Positions 56,267 to 64,000 of a stretch of DNA of 64,000 bases are shown in pieces (position 1 is the first letter of the stretch; each line of letters starts with the position of its first letter). This DNA comes from DAOSXA01 sp964526835 (GTDB lineage: Bacteria > Zixibacteria > MSB-5A5 > GN15 > FEB-12), in assembly GCA_964526835.1 (NCBI GenBank), contig CAZGMK010000011.1:26884-90883 (forward strand). The letters are read 5' to 3'. A model generated the notes under the pieces. That model saw nothing but the letters and a program-made list of their open reading frames with translations. It did not search any database and was not told where the DNA came from. The position numbers and the translations under genes are program-made.

Positions 56267-56962
56267 ATGTATCAGAAGGTAAAGCTCAGCAAGCGCCAGA
56301 TCAAAGAAGATAAGTTCACGGCGTTCATGCTTAAGTCGAAAGGCTGGTTTGAGGATAACTGGCAGTTTGTGGCGATCGGGGTGATAGTCCTGATTGTGGC
56401 CGCTGTAGGTATGTCCTACTACGTTTCTTCGCAGCAGGCGGGACAGCAGGAGGCCGCCGCGGCCCTGGCGCGAGCCATGGGCGACTATGCCGGCGGGAAT
56501 ATCCAGCTCGCCAGGTCCAGCCTGGAAGGCCTCGTCGAGGAGTACGGCGGGGATGTCGCCCAGAAGGCGATGTTCATGCTGGGGAAGGTCAGTTACCAGA
56601 CCCGGAACTACCAGCAGGCCATTGACTGGTGGCAGAAGTATGCCTCGAAGTATCGCAAGGACAAGTTCTACCTGTCCGCGGCCCTGGCCGGTATCGCCGC
56701 CTGCCACGAGGATCAGGCCCGATTCAATGAAGCGGCCGCCAAATTCGAAGAGGCTTACCAGGCGTTTCCTGACGGCCCCCTGGCCGCCGACTACTTGCTG
56801 GGAGCGATGCGTAATTACCTCCTTGACGGTCAGGCCGGTCGGGCTTACGCCAAGCTGGAGATTATCTCTCAGGAGCATCGGGGTACGACCGTGGCCCAGG
56901 ATGCAACCCGCCTGTTCTATGAGCATTTCCCCGGTTACACTTTCGAGCAGACCGGCGATTAG
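56267..56962 (+). CDS. TPR-containing inner-membrane protein
   Basis: 231 residues: a basic cytoplasmic start (KVKLSKRQIKEDKFTAFMLK), one membrane helix at about 36-54 (FVAIGVIVLIVAAVGMSYYV), then periplasmic tetratricopeptide-like helices (GGDVAQKAMFMLGKVSYQTR, KFYLSAALAGIAACHEDQAR, GPLAADYLLGAMRNYLL). The layout resembles YfgM/BamD-type TPR proteins that help envelope assembly, but the partner is not known. It lies 45 nt before the GH57 gene, likely in one transcript. Confidence 0.8.
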   Translation: MYQKVKLSKRQIKEDKFTAFMLKSKGWFEDNWQFVAIGVIVLIVAAVGMSYYVSSQQAGQQEAAAALARAMGDYAGGNIQLARSSLEGLVEEYGGDVAQKAMFMLGKVSYQTRNYQQAIDWWQKYASKYRKDKFYLSAALAGIAACHEDQARFNEAAAKFEEAYQAFPDGPLAADYLLGAMRNYLLDGQAGRAYAKLEIISQEHRGTTVAQDATRLFYEHFPGYTFEQTGD

Positions 56963-57007
56963 GCAACCGTCCGAAGACCATAACCCCACCTGAAGGCCAG
57001 CCTGTAT

Positions 57008-59128
57008 ATGTCTGAGGCCACGCCGTTGAAACTGGCTCTGCTGTGGCACATGCACCAGCCCAACTACCAGGAGCCCGGTTCCCGACGGCTGATGCTGCCA
57101 TGGGTGCGCCTGCACGCGACCAAGGACTATCTGGATATGCTGCTCCGGGTCCGGAAGTTTCCCTCGGTTCGGGTTACCTTCAACCTGGTCCCCTCGCTGC
57201 TGGATCAACTCGAGTTGTACCTCGAGGGGGGCACCGACCCGCATTTGGAACTCTCTCGCGCCGACGCCACGACGCTGTCGCCCGAGAGCAAACGCGAAAT
57301 GCTGGCGACGTTCTTCATGGCCAACCAGGAGAATCTGATCGCCTCCAACGAACGATATCGCCAGCTATACAACAAGGCCGGCGGCGGACAGGGCGAGCGG
57401 CTCGAGCCGGCCCTGTTCACGAGCGAAGAGTTGCGCGATCTTCAGGTCTGGTCGAATCTCGCCTGGGTCGACCCTATGTTCCACGACGAGGAACCAATTC
57501 GCAGCCTGCTTCGCCAACAGCGTCACTATACCGAGCAGCAGAAACATAGTCTGCTCGATTGGCAGCTTGACTTGATCCGGCGCATCATTCCCGCCTACCA
57601 GGACTTCGTGGCGAACGATTGCGGGGAGGTATCTTTCACTCCCTATTACCATCCGATTCTGCCCTTGCTCTGCGATACCGACAGCGCCCGCCAGGCAATT
57701 CCCAATATTGAGCTGCCTGAACAACGCTTCGCTCATCCGGAGGATTCGCTGTGGCATATTCGCGCCTCGATGCAGCGGTACGAAGAGCTGTTCGGGCGCC
57801 CGATGGCCGGCATGTGGCCCTCGGAGGGCTCGGTTTCGTCTCAGGTCGGCGACCAGGCTTGTCAGCTCGGACTGAAGTGGATCGCCACCGACGAGGAGAT
57901 TCTGTTCTATTCGTTGCGTCAGATGAACCAGGACCCGCGCCAGGCTCTTCTGCACACCGTCTATGACTACGGCCCGGGTCTCCGGGTCTTTTTCCGCGAC
58001 CACGCGCTGTCGGATCGCATCGGGTTTGTGTATTCGGGATGGGAACCGACCCGGGCGGTGAACGACTTCATGGAGCACCTCAGACGGCTCCGTGACATAC
58101 TCCATCCTCGGCTCGAGCAGGTCGTGGTGCCCGTGATACTCGATGGCGAGAACGCCTGGGAGTATTTTGCCCACGACGGGGCCGAGTTCCTTGACGGCCT
58201 CTACGAGGCGCTTGAGGTTGATCCGACGATAGAAACCGTGACTTTTTCGGAAGCCGCCGACCACATAGCTCCGTCTCCGTTGTCGGCGTTGTTTGCGGGC
58301 TCGTGGATCAACCACAGTTTCCGCATCTGGATCGGACATCATGAGGACAACGCAGCCTGGAACCTGTTGAGTGAGGCTCGCAGGATGCTAGTCCGGTTCG
58401 AGAAGGAACACCCCGATTTCCCGCCGGACAAGCTCCGGGCGGCCTGGCGGCAAATCTACATTGCAGAGGGGTCCGATTGGTGCTGGTGGTTCGGCGATGA
58501 GCACCGCGGCGCCAACAACGCCCAGTTCGACGCTATCTTTCGACGTCACCTGACAGCCGTCTACGAAGTCCTGGGCCTGGATATTCCGGTATGTCTGCTC
58601 AATCCTATCCATCATAGTGGAGCGACCATCAAGCCCGTGCTGCCGGATTCCATTCTTACACCGCGGGTGGACGGGACGCTGACGCACTTCTATGAATGGG
58701 CCGGCGCCGGATACTTCAATTGCCTCCCGGCAGGCGGTGCAATGCACCGGGTGGATCGCCATCTGGCTCAAATCTACTTCGCCTACGACCACGATAACTT
58801 CTATATTCGACTTGACTTCAACAGGCGGGAAGACTTAGACTCACTAGAGGATGCGGCGATTCTGCTTCAACTGCTGACGCCGGGCCCGCGGAAACTGAGG
58901 TTTACGCTCAATGAGATGCCTCAGCAGGGGAAGCATTTCCGAGTCGCCATGCAGGACCTGATGGAAGTGGCGATCGGTCGTGATTGGCTATTTGCAGAAG
59001 GAAGCGGAAGACTCGAGTTCAACGTAAGTATCGTGGACGGCAGCGACATTATCGAGGTGCATCCCGAAGGCGAACCCATTGTGCTTCATATAGCCCCCAG
59101 GGGGCGGGAGCTCTTCTGGTCGACTTAG
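57008..59128 (+). CDS. Glycoside hydrolase family 57 protein (amylase/glucanotransferase-like)
   Basis: A 706-residue GH57 enzyme. The N-terminal motif LLWHMHQPNYQ carries His14 and His16. The nucleophile is Glu273 in GMWPSEGSVS and the acid/base Asp379 in VILDGENAWEYF; GLKWIATDEEIL is also present. The rest includes the conserved SDWCWWFGDEH region and a beta-rich C-terminal domain. GH57 members act on alpha-1,4-glucans (amylase, branching or transferase); which activity this one has cannot be told. There is no signal peptide, so it is probably cytoplasmic, perhaps acting on glycogen. Confidence 0.93.
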   Translation: MSEATPLKLALLWHMHQPNYQEPGSRRLMLPWVRLHATKDYLDMLLRVRKFPSVRVTFNLVPSLLDQLELYLEGGTDPHLELSRADATTLSPESKREMLATFFMANQENLIASNERYRQLYNKAGGGQGERLEPALFTSEELRDLQVWSNLAWVDPMFHDEEPIRSLLRQQRHYTEQQKHSLLDWQLDLIRRIIPAYQDFVANDCGEVSFTPYYHPILPLLCDTDSARQAIPNIELPEQRFAHPEDSLWHIRASMQRYEELFGRPMAGMWPSEGSVSSQVGDQACQLGLKWIATDEEILFYSLRQMNQDPRQALLHTVYDYGPGLRVFFRDHALSDRIGFVYSGWEPTRAVNDFMEHLRRLRDILHPRLEQVVVPVILDGENAWEYFAHDGAEFLDGLYEALEVDPTIETVTFSEAADHIAPSPLSALFAGSWINHSFRIWIGHHEDNAAWNLLSEARRMLVRFEKEHPDFPPDKLRAAWRQIYIAEGSDWCWWFGDEHRGANNAQFDAIFRRHLTAVYEVLGLDIPVCLLNPIHHSGATIKPVLPDSILTPRVDGTLTHFYEWAGAGYFNCLPAGGAMHRVDRHLAQIYFAYDHDNFYIRLDFNRREDLDSLEDAAILLQLLTPGPRKLRFTLNEMPQQGKHFRVAMQDLMEVAIGRDWLFAEGSGRLEFNVSIVDGSDIIEVHPEGEPIVLHIAPRGRELFWST

Positions 59129-59156
59129 GGTTAAGCGCCGACCGCTGACAGAGACT

Positions 59157-59570
59157 ATGACAGATTCCTTTTTCAAAGACGACCCGGACGAGAAGCCGAG
59201 GAACACTGTACCCGGCCTGGACGACGAGTACGAGGACGGCGCCGGCCGCACGGAAGCGGGCGAGCGGTTCTACTCCGATGAGGGACGGATGGCGGCCATC
59301 ATGGCCTACATTCCCATTCTGTGCTTCGTCCCCTTGCTGAGTATGAAGGACAATTCCGAAGCCCGATTCCACGCGCGTCAGGGTGTGATGCTGTTCCTGA
59401 TCGAGCTGGTCGCAGTGTTGTTTCTCTTCGATACAATCAGCGACCTGGTCTTCAAAGGCATACTCCTGATCGCCGCGGGCTTATCGGTCGCCGGCATAGT
59501 GTTTGCGGTTCAGGGCAAGAACTATCGCCTCCCGATCATCGGGGACCTGGCGGAAAAGTCGAAGCTCTGA
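59157..59570 (+). CDS. DUF4870/Tic20-like small membrane protein
   Basis: 137 residues: an acidic N-terminus of about 40 residues, then MAAIMAYIPILCFVPLL, a conserved EARFHARQGVMLFLIELVAV, and a third hydrophobic segment (ILLIAAGLSVAGIVFAVQGK) with the end YRLPIIGDLAEK. The FHARQG motif and three helices fit DUF4870/Tic20-like proteins, whose function is unknown. Confidence 0.82.
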   Translation: MTDSFFKDDPDEKPRNTVPGLDDEYEDGAGRTEAGERFYSDEGRMAAIMAYIPILCFVPLLSMKDNSEARFHARQGVMLFLIELVAVLFLFDTISDLVFKGILLIAAGLSVAGIVFAVQGKNYRLPIIGDLAEKSKL

Positions 59571-59604
59571 TACCAAACCCGGCCTGTCGTTCGGAAGGAT
59601 TATC

Positions 59605-60429
59605 ATGCCCCTCACACTCCTGAGTATGCGCGTTTGTGTAGCGGTTGCAGCCGCCCTGCTGCTGATCCTGTTCGGCTGCACGACTACCGGGCCCGGCGGC
59701 GAAGAGTCGCTGATACTGATTCCAACCGGGCAGGAAGTCGCCATCGGCCGTGGCATGGCCGAGCAGGTGCGCCAACAGGAGACCATACTCGCTGACTCGA
59801 CCTGGCAGGCCTACCTCAACGAGATAGGGCAGAAACTTGTCAGGGTGAGCGACCGCAGTAATCTCGACTACCATTTCACGGTTATCGAATCAGACCAGGT
59901 AAACGCCTTCGCGGCCCCCGGCGGTTTCATCTACTTCTACACCGGTCTGCTCAAGCAAATGGACAGCGAAGCGGAGCTAGCGGCGGTAGTGGCCCACGAG
60001 ATCTCTCATGTAGTGGCGCGTCATGGTGTCAGAAGGTTGCAGCAGGCCCTGGGAGCGGCCCTCGCATACCAGCTCATATTCGGAGAGGATGGGGCCGGGG
60101 AGGCCATGGACATCGCCATCAATGTCGGCATGAATCTGGTTTTCGCCGATTATTCCAGAGAGGCCGAGCGCGAGGCCGACCGATATGGTATCCTCTATAT
60201 GGTCAAGGCGGGGTACGATCCGCGCGGGGCGCTGCAGATGTTCCAGACTCTTGCCGAGCTGGGCGGAGCCGAGTATGACAATGTCTTTGAAGGTCTGACC
60301 GCCTCGCACCCCGAGACACAGGAGCGCATTGAGCGCGCCAGAGAGCAGATCGAGCAGCTCAAGCCCTTATCCTCAGGGCTTGTAGTGGGACATGAAAAAT
60401 ACCAGCGAATGCTCTCCCGTCTGAAGTGA
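59605..60429 (+). CDS. M48-family metalloprotease lipoprotein
   Basis: 274 residues with a lipoprotein signal (LLLILFGC, lipid Cys near residue 26), then a peptidase M48 domain. Zinc ligands His131 and His135 flank catalytic Glu132 in AAVVAHEISHVVARHG, and the third ligand Glu is in SREAEREADRYGILYM. This is the BepA/LoiP-like group that controls outer-membrane protein quality. The frame is open to 59503, but the ATG at 59605 has GGAAGGA upstream and begins the signal peptide. Localisation is periplasmic or outer-membrane. Confidence 0.95.
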   Translation: MPLTLLSMRVCVAVAAALLLILFGCTTTGPGGEESLILIPTGQEVAIGRGMAEQVRQQETILADSTWQAYLNEIGQKLVRVSDRSNLDYHFTVIESDQVNAFAAPGGFIYFYTGLLKQMDSEAELAAVVAHEISHVVARHGVRRLQQALGAALAYQLIFGEDGAGEAMDIAINVGMNLVFADYSREAEREADRYGILYMVKAGYDPRGALQMFQTLAELGGAEYDNVFEGLTASHPETQERIERAREQIEQLKPLSSGLVVGHEKYQRMLSRLK

Positions 60430-61004
60430 ATGAATCGTGGAGGAATCGGATCAGATCCGGGGACGGGGCCTGTCGATCTGCCCCTCGGGGAGGAAAGCCT
60501 TTCCGCCCTTATAGGCGGACCTTTTGTCGATGATTCATCAGCTCAGTACCAGTCGCGGAAAAAATCTCCCAAAGCCGGAAAATTGTTGTTGGTTTCTTCG
60601 GTCTGCTCGTTTTTCTTGATAGGCATTGAGGAAAGTACATGGCCACTCGGGCAATGGATGTGGTCATGGTGAGAGCAACTTCGGCTTCTACTGGTAGGTT
60701 CTTGCACAACGAGAGCTAAGGTTCTACAGCATAAGGACATGCAGGATATCCATCCACATTTGTCCGTGTAGTTTGTTCAGACCTCTTACGTCCTCGGTCA
60801 AGGCCGTCTTGCAGGCTTCCGATAAAGCTCATACCGGATCGGCTGAAGGGCTCTTGTAGCCAAAGGAAATGGTTTGAGGCACAATGGCTTAGCAGCGAGC
60901 CAGTAGTTCTGGGAATCGCCCCGACGATTCTCGCTCTAAGCCCGGCCTTCCGGCACCGGCATTGCGTCGTCTAACACGCACGCCGATGCTAAGGAAAGGA
61001 CGGT
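60430..61004. other. Intergenic region between the M48 and PorV-like genes
   Basis: 575 bp with no supportable gene. A frame at 60430-60672 would encode 80 residues ending in a hydrophobic stretch and WPLGQWMWSW, but its first half lacks protein-like sequence. A hairpin-rich CCCCTCGGGGAGG segment lies near 60481. I see no promoter of good quality. Confidence 0.55.
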
Positions 61005-61964
61005 ATGAACAACAGGGGTTTCTCCGGGACCACCCGTCTGGTGGTGTTCTTGGCGACGTTCGCAGTGCTCACGGCGCTGCCGCAGGGCTCCGTGGCAGGG
61101 ACAGACGGTGGGCGAACAGGGGCTGACTTTTTGCGAATCGGCTGGGGCGCTCGCGCCGCTGCAATGGGTGGCGCTTTTACGGCCGTCAGCCAAGGGGCGG
61201 AGGCCACTTATTGGAATCCGGCCGGATTGGCGTTCATGGACAGTCCCGGGCAGTTTACTTTCGGTCACCTCTCATGGTATCAGGACGTTAATGTCGAACA
61301 TGGCGCGGTTGCGTTCCGGGCCGGTGAGAGAATGGCTTTCGGGGCCGCCGTGACCTATCTCGGGTACGGCGCCATTGACGCCTACGGCCGCGATGGAGCC
61401 CCGACCGGAGCTAAGGTTGACGCTTTCGACTGGGCGGCAGGAATATCGAGCGCGATCGCTGTGACCGACGAGTTGGCCTTTGGCGCGACGGCGCGCTTCG
61501 TCAATCAGCGCCTCGATGACATCAGCGCCTCGGCGGCCGGGTTCGATATCGGCGCTACCCTGGATATGGGCCGCGTCTCTCTGGCTGTGGTGGCAGCCAA
61601 TCTTGGCCCGGCGCTAAGTTTCGACGGTATCAGTGCTTCGCAACCGGCTACGATACGACTGGGGGCGGCCATTCAGCCACTTGGGCCGGGATTGCTGACC
61701 GGTCTGGAAGTGCGAAGAGATCTTTCCGGCGCCACTACTGCCATCCGGCACGGCGCCGAACTGTCATTCGACGATACCTATTTTCTCCGGGGAGGGTACT
61801 CGCTGATCCCAGGTAATGATGACCGCGGCCTCATCCAGCAGACAGCCATCGGGGCCGGTCTTCGCTGGGGCTCGGCCGTGATCGACTACGCCTACGGTGC
61901 GGCGGACCAGTTCTCCGACGAGTCGATCCATCGTCTTTCAGTGCAGTTTTCGTTGGGAAAATAG
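61005..61964 (+). CDS. PorV/PorQ-family outer-membrane protein
   Basis: 319 residues: signal peptide about 1-33 (TRLVVFLATFAVLTALPQGS), then the PorV start TGADFLRIGWGARAAAMGGA followed by FTAVSQGAEATYWNPAGLAF. The rest is repeated beta strands and ends VQFSLGK. PorV is an outer-membrane barrel that in Bacteroidota works with the type IX secretion system, but family members without that system are common in other FCB phyla. No type IX genes are in this window. AAAGGAC is upstream. Confidence 0.88.
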   Translation: MNNRGFSGTTRLVVFLATFAVLTALPQGSVAGTDGGRTGADFLRIGWGARAAAMGGAFTAVSQGAEATYWNPAGLAFMDSPGQFTFGHLSWYQDVNVEHGAVAFRAGERMAFGAAVTYLGYGAIDAYGRDGAPTGAKVDAFDWAAGISSAIAVTDELAFGATARFVNQRLDDISASAAGFDIGATLDMGRVSLAVVAANLGPALSFDGISASQPATIRLGAAIQPLGPGLLTGLEVRRDLSGATTAIRHGAELSFDDTYFLRGGYSLIPGNDDRGLIQQTAIGAGLRWGSAVIDYAYGAADQFSDESIHRLSVQFSLGK

Positions 61965-62289
61965 CGAAACGACTGGCCAATGAAAGTCGACCCGAGACGG
62001 GCAGGATCACTGTAGCTCCTGAGTAAATGTGCAAGGAACTGCGATACTACGCTTGACGGTGCATACTAGGCACGGTCGTGTCATTGCGGCGGCATCTATT
62101 CCGGTCCGGCCAACCGAATATGTCCGCAAAGTCCGTGCGCCATATCTCATTGGCCTGCAATGGAGAATAGTAAAAGCATAAAGCGCGTAGTCATGTCCTA
62201 GCGAAACTGGCTGCCATGGAGTGTGACATTGGCAGTCCGTTTGCTCCAGTCAGGAGACGACCTGTATGGTTATTACTTGACTGGAGACA
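61965..62289. other. Intergenic region before the sugar transferase
   Basis: 325 bp without a gene; its right end carries the sigma-54-type promoter. I see nothing else convincing. Confidence 0.6.
62230..62245 (+). promoter_or_regulatory. Sigma-54 (RpoN)-type promoter
   Basis: TGGCAG (62230-62235), five bases, TTGCT (62241-62245). The GG of the -24 box and the GC of the -12 box are 10 nt apart as required. Transcription would start near 62257, about 33 nt before the ATG of the sugar transferase. Confidence 0.65.
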
Positions 62290-63228
62290 ATGATAGTGGC
62301 CGACAATATACAAGGCAATGCAGATATTGGAAACAGCACCAGCCTGGCGGCAAGGAGCACGGCAGATTATGGTTTTGCCGGGACCTCCGAGTCGGCCGCC
62401 GGAGCCGTTCGAGCAGTGGTCGATACAAGCCTGTGGACCCAGCTTCAGTTTCTCTGGGGCGAGTATTTCAAGGGAATACTGTTTGTGTTGGCTTCGACCG
62501 TTTTTATATTGGCCGTGCCGGCGCTCGTAACGAGGAAGGATCAGGTCACTCATTTGCTGGGATCGTTTGCAAAGCGTTCGCTCGACATCGTCGGTGCCTT
62601 CGTGGGGTTGCTGCTGACGCTTCCCTTGTGGCTGGTTGTCCCCTTGCTCATCAAGCTTGATTCTCGCGGACCAGTGTTCTACACGCAGGTCCGCGTTGGG
62701 CGTGATCGCCGCGAGGGCGAACGCCGGTATTGTCAGCGGACGGGGGCCGATGACCGCCGCCGCCGCGACCGTCGCCGCGAAGACTGGCGCGGAGAACCCT
62801 TCAAGGTCATCAAGTTCCGGACCATGGTCAACGACGCCGAGGGCAAATCCGGACCGGTTTGGGCGACCAAGAATGATCCGCGTGTCACCCGTCTGGGACG
62901 GTTTCTGCGCAAGACCAGGATAGATGAGATTCCTCAGTTCATTAATGTCCTCAAAGGTGATATGTCGCTGGTGGGGCCGCGCCCCGAACGACCGAAGTTT
63001 GTGTCGGAGCTCAAAGAGGAGATCCCCGAGTATACGCGGCGGTTGTCTGTGAAGCCGGGTCTGACCGGATTAGCCCAGGTTGAGACCGGTTACGATTCAT
63101 CCCTGGCCTCGGTTCGCCGCAAGCTCGAACTCGATCTGGCCTACATCGACAATCAATCGCTCTGGTTCGATATCAAGATAATGGCTCGCACCGTGATCGT
63201 GGTCCTGACCGGCAAAGGCGCCTGCTGA
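62290..63228 (+). CDS. Polyprenyl-phosphate sugar-1-phosphate transferase (initiating exopolysaccharide enzyme)
   Basis: 312 residues. Residues about 1-50 are polar, then come hydrophobic segments (GILFVLASTVFILAVPALV near 60-78) and the bacterial sugar-transferase domain: KRSLDIVGAFVGLLLTLPLW, GPVFYTQVRVG, KFRTM, RIDEIPQFINVLKGDMSLVG with PRPER, and KPGLTGLAQV. It transfers a sugar phosphate to undecaprenyl phosphate to begin a polysaccharide repeat. Residues about 141-168 are an Arg-rich insertion between VGRDR and PFKVIKFRTM. Start ATG with TGGAGA upstream. Other polysaccharide genes may lie beyond the window. Confidence 0.92.
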   Translation: MIVADNIQGNADIGNSTSLAARSTADYGFAGTSESAAGAVRAVVDTSLWTQLQFLWGEYFKGILFVLASTVFILAVPALVTRKDQVTHLLGSFAKRSLDIVGAFVGLLLTLPLWLVVPLLIKLDSRGPVFYTQVRVGRDRREGERRYCQRTGADDRRRRDRRREDWRGEPFKVIKFRTMVNDAEGKSGPVWATKNDPRVTRLGRFLRKTRIDEIPQFINVLKGDMSLVGPRPERPKFVSELKEEIPEYTRRLSVKPGLTGLAQVETGYDSSLASVRRKLELDLAYIDNQSLWFDIKIMARTVIVVLTGKGAC

Positions 63229-64000
63229 CGCCGTCCGCCTTGGCCTTCTCATCCTCTCTTCCTGACATGCTGTGTAGATATAGTCTGTGCCATGTGGCCA
63301 AGTGAATCACATTGTTTCAGTGTGTCTTGCGCCTGTTGAGAGTCAGTTGTTGTCAGTCATAGTTTAGGGCAGGCAGAAGTGGGGGAGAGGGGGAGAAAAC
63401 AGCCAATTGGGCAATAAAGTAGAAAAAAGTCGATTTCCACTGCCAGCAGGTGGCAGGCATTGTGCCTATTCTGCCCAAATAAGTTGCACAGGCAGAGTGA
63501 GACGGATCGGGACTACTCCAGACAAGTTCCATCTACTCCGCCTTAGGCAAACGACGCTCTCCGTAGCACACGCGAGCGAGAATAGGAAGCAGGACCGCAC
63601 AGCGGAGAAACGCAACAGCGGTTACTATCGATTAGCTCGATGACCTGTTGCAGTCTTGCGTTTCCGGCTGCAAGGGCCATTCTAAGCTCATTCTGGAGAA
63701 GAAGTCCGAATTGTGGATTCCTATACAGGTGGTTGTTCAGATAGGGATGGACATAGCGCCCAAGTAGTAGGTCGATGAGCCGGTGCGGCAACTCCCTCGA
63801 TCACGGGGAGCCCAAGGTATGCAGTCTAATCAGCGACGCTCACTGAGCCCTCACTGCTCCCCATCTCCTGAGAGGCATGCACACGGTAGCCTCGCCTGCT
63901 GCGCTGGCAGGAGTGAGGGCCTTAGCCGAATCCGCAGTTGGTCTTCTGGAGTTAATTTCAAAAGGTGTGGAAATTGATAAAAAAGTAGCGTAGCCTTTCG
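63229..64000. other. Intergenic region at the window end
   Basis: 772 bp with no gene I can support; frames at 63407-63643 and 63543-63791 (minus) have no recognisable or signal-like sequence. It holds a GGGGGAGAGGGGGAGAAAA purine run near 63380, a CTGCCA/TGGCAG inverted repeat (63440-63456), a weaker sigma-54-like site (63451-63466), and an AT-rich end (63945-63985) that could be promoter DNA. Confidence 0.55.
63440..63456. promoter_or_regulatory. CTGCCA/TGGCAG inverted repeat
   Basis: Perfect 6-bp half sites with a 5-nt spacer (GCAGG). It overlaps a sigma-54-like TGGCAG-N5-GTGCC, in which the first T of the -12 box is replaced by G. It may be an activator site or chance. Confidence 0.3.

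Noticed and set aside
60430..60672. 80-residue ORF directly after the M48 gene
   Set aside because: No ribosome-binding site, low protein-like character in the first half, no conservation evidence.
63407..63643. 78-residue ORF near the window end
   Set aside because: Composition and lack of start signals suggest a chance frame; the opposite strand is equally open.

Overview
The window looks like the chromosome of a GC-rich, outer-membrane-bearing bacterium. Two proteins resemble the PorV and OMPP1/FadL-type outer-membrane families, there is a Skp/OmpH-like periplasmic protein, and isoprenoids come from the DXP pathway. Together these fit a member of, or neighbour to, the FCB superphylum (for example Zixibacteria); this placement is inference from gene content and was not tested by a search. 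The genetic code is standard, and TTG and GTG start codons are frequent even in ribosomal-protein genes.

Layout. 1-931 (minus strand): the start of a HIT-family gene and a CBS-domain gene with its terminator. 1079-11979 (plus): a secreted protein of unknown function, then envelope and isoprenoid genes (uppS, cdsA, a UbiA-family prenyltransferase, an NlpC/P60 lipoprotein), uvrC, and the chain xseA-xseB-ispA-like-dxs-nadK. 12043-13226: tRNA-Gly, a transposase-like fragment and an array of 149-bp hairpin repeats, ending in a promoter with a perfect palindrome over its -35 box. 13227-46282: about 33 kb of uninterrupted information-processing genes, namely tRNA-Thr, tuf copy 1, tRNA-Trp, secE-nusG, rplKAJL, rpoBC, rpsL-rpsG-fusA-tuf copy 2, the S10 and spc clusters with secY-adk-map-infA-rpmJ, and the alpha cluster rpsM-rpsK-rpsD-rpoA-rplQ, closed by an intrinsic terminator. 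46383-48037 (minus): an accessory island with a tandem-duplicated Skp/OmpH-like gene, an amber-interrupted ORF overlapping its stop, and an IS21-type transposase remnant. 48231-54498: plsY-gpsA-MerR, three tRNAs (Pro GGG, Pro CGG, Arg CCT), a glycosyltransferase, surE, a SLOG-type protein, acylphosphatase and apt. 54558-63228: two outer-membrane protein genes, a TPR membrane protein, a GH57 glycoside hydrolase, a DUF4870-like membrane protein, an M48 metalloprotease, and a polyprenyl-phosphate sugar transferase behind a sigma-54-type promoter. I see no gene in 63229-64000.

How it works together. The central block supplies transcription (rpoA, rpoB, rpoC, nusG), translation (27 ribosomal-protein genes from S10 to L17 plus L1, L7/L12, L10, L11, S7 and S12, EF-Tu, EF-G, IF-1) and protein export (secE, secY). 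The left flank makes lipid carriers and phospholipid precursors. The right flank adds phospholipid acylation, nucleotide salvage, envelope proteins and the probable start of a polysaccharide locus.

Most of the window is conserved housekeeping and I found no clear new multi-gene system. The points most worth checking are: several genes whose predicted -10 boxes lie about 6 nt from the start codon with no Shine-Dalgarno sequence (candidate leaderless mRNAs); the palindrome over the tuf-rpoBC promoter; two tuf copies that look identical by eye and have codon use unlike their neighbours; long disordered tails on L22 and S3; the double Skp-like protein with its amber-broken partner; and the sigma-54-type promoter before the sugar transferase.
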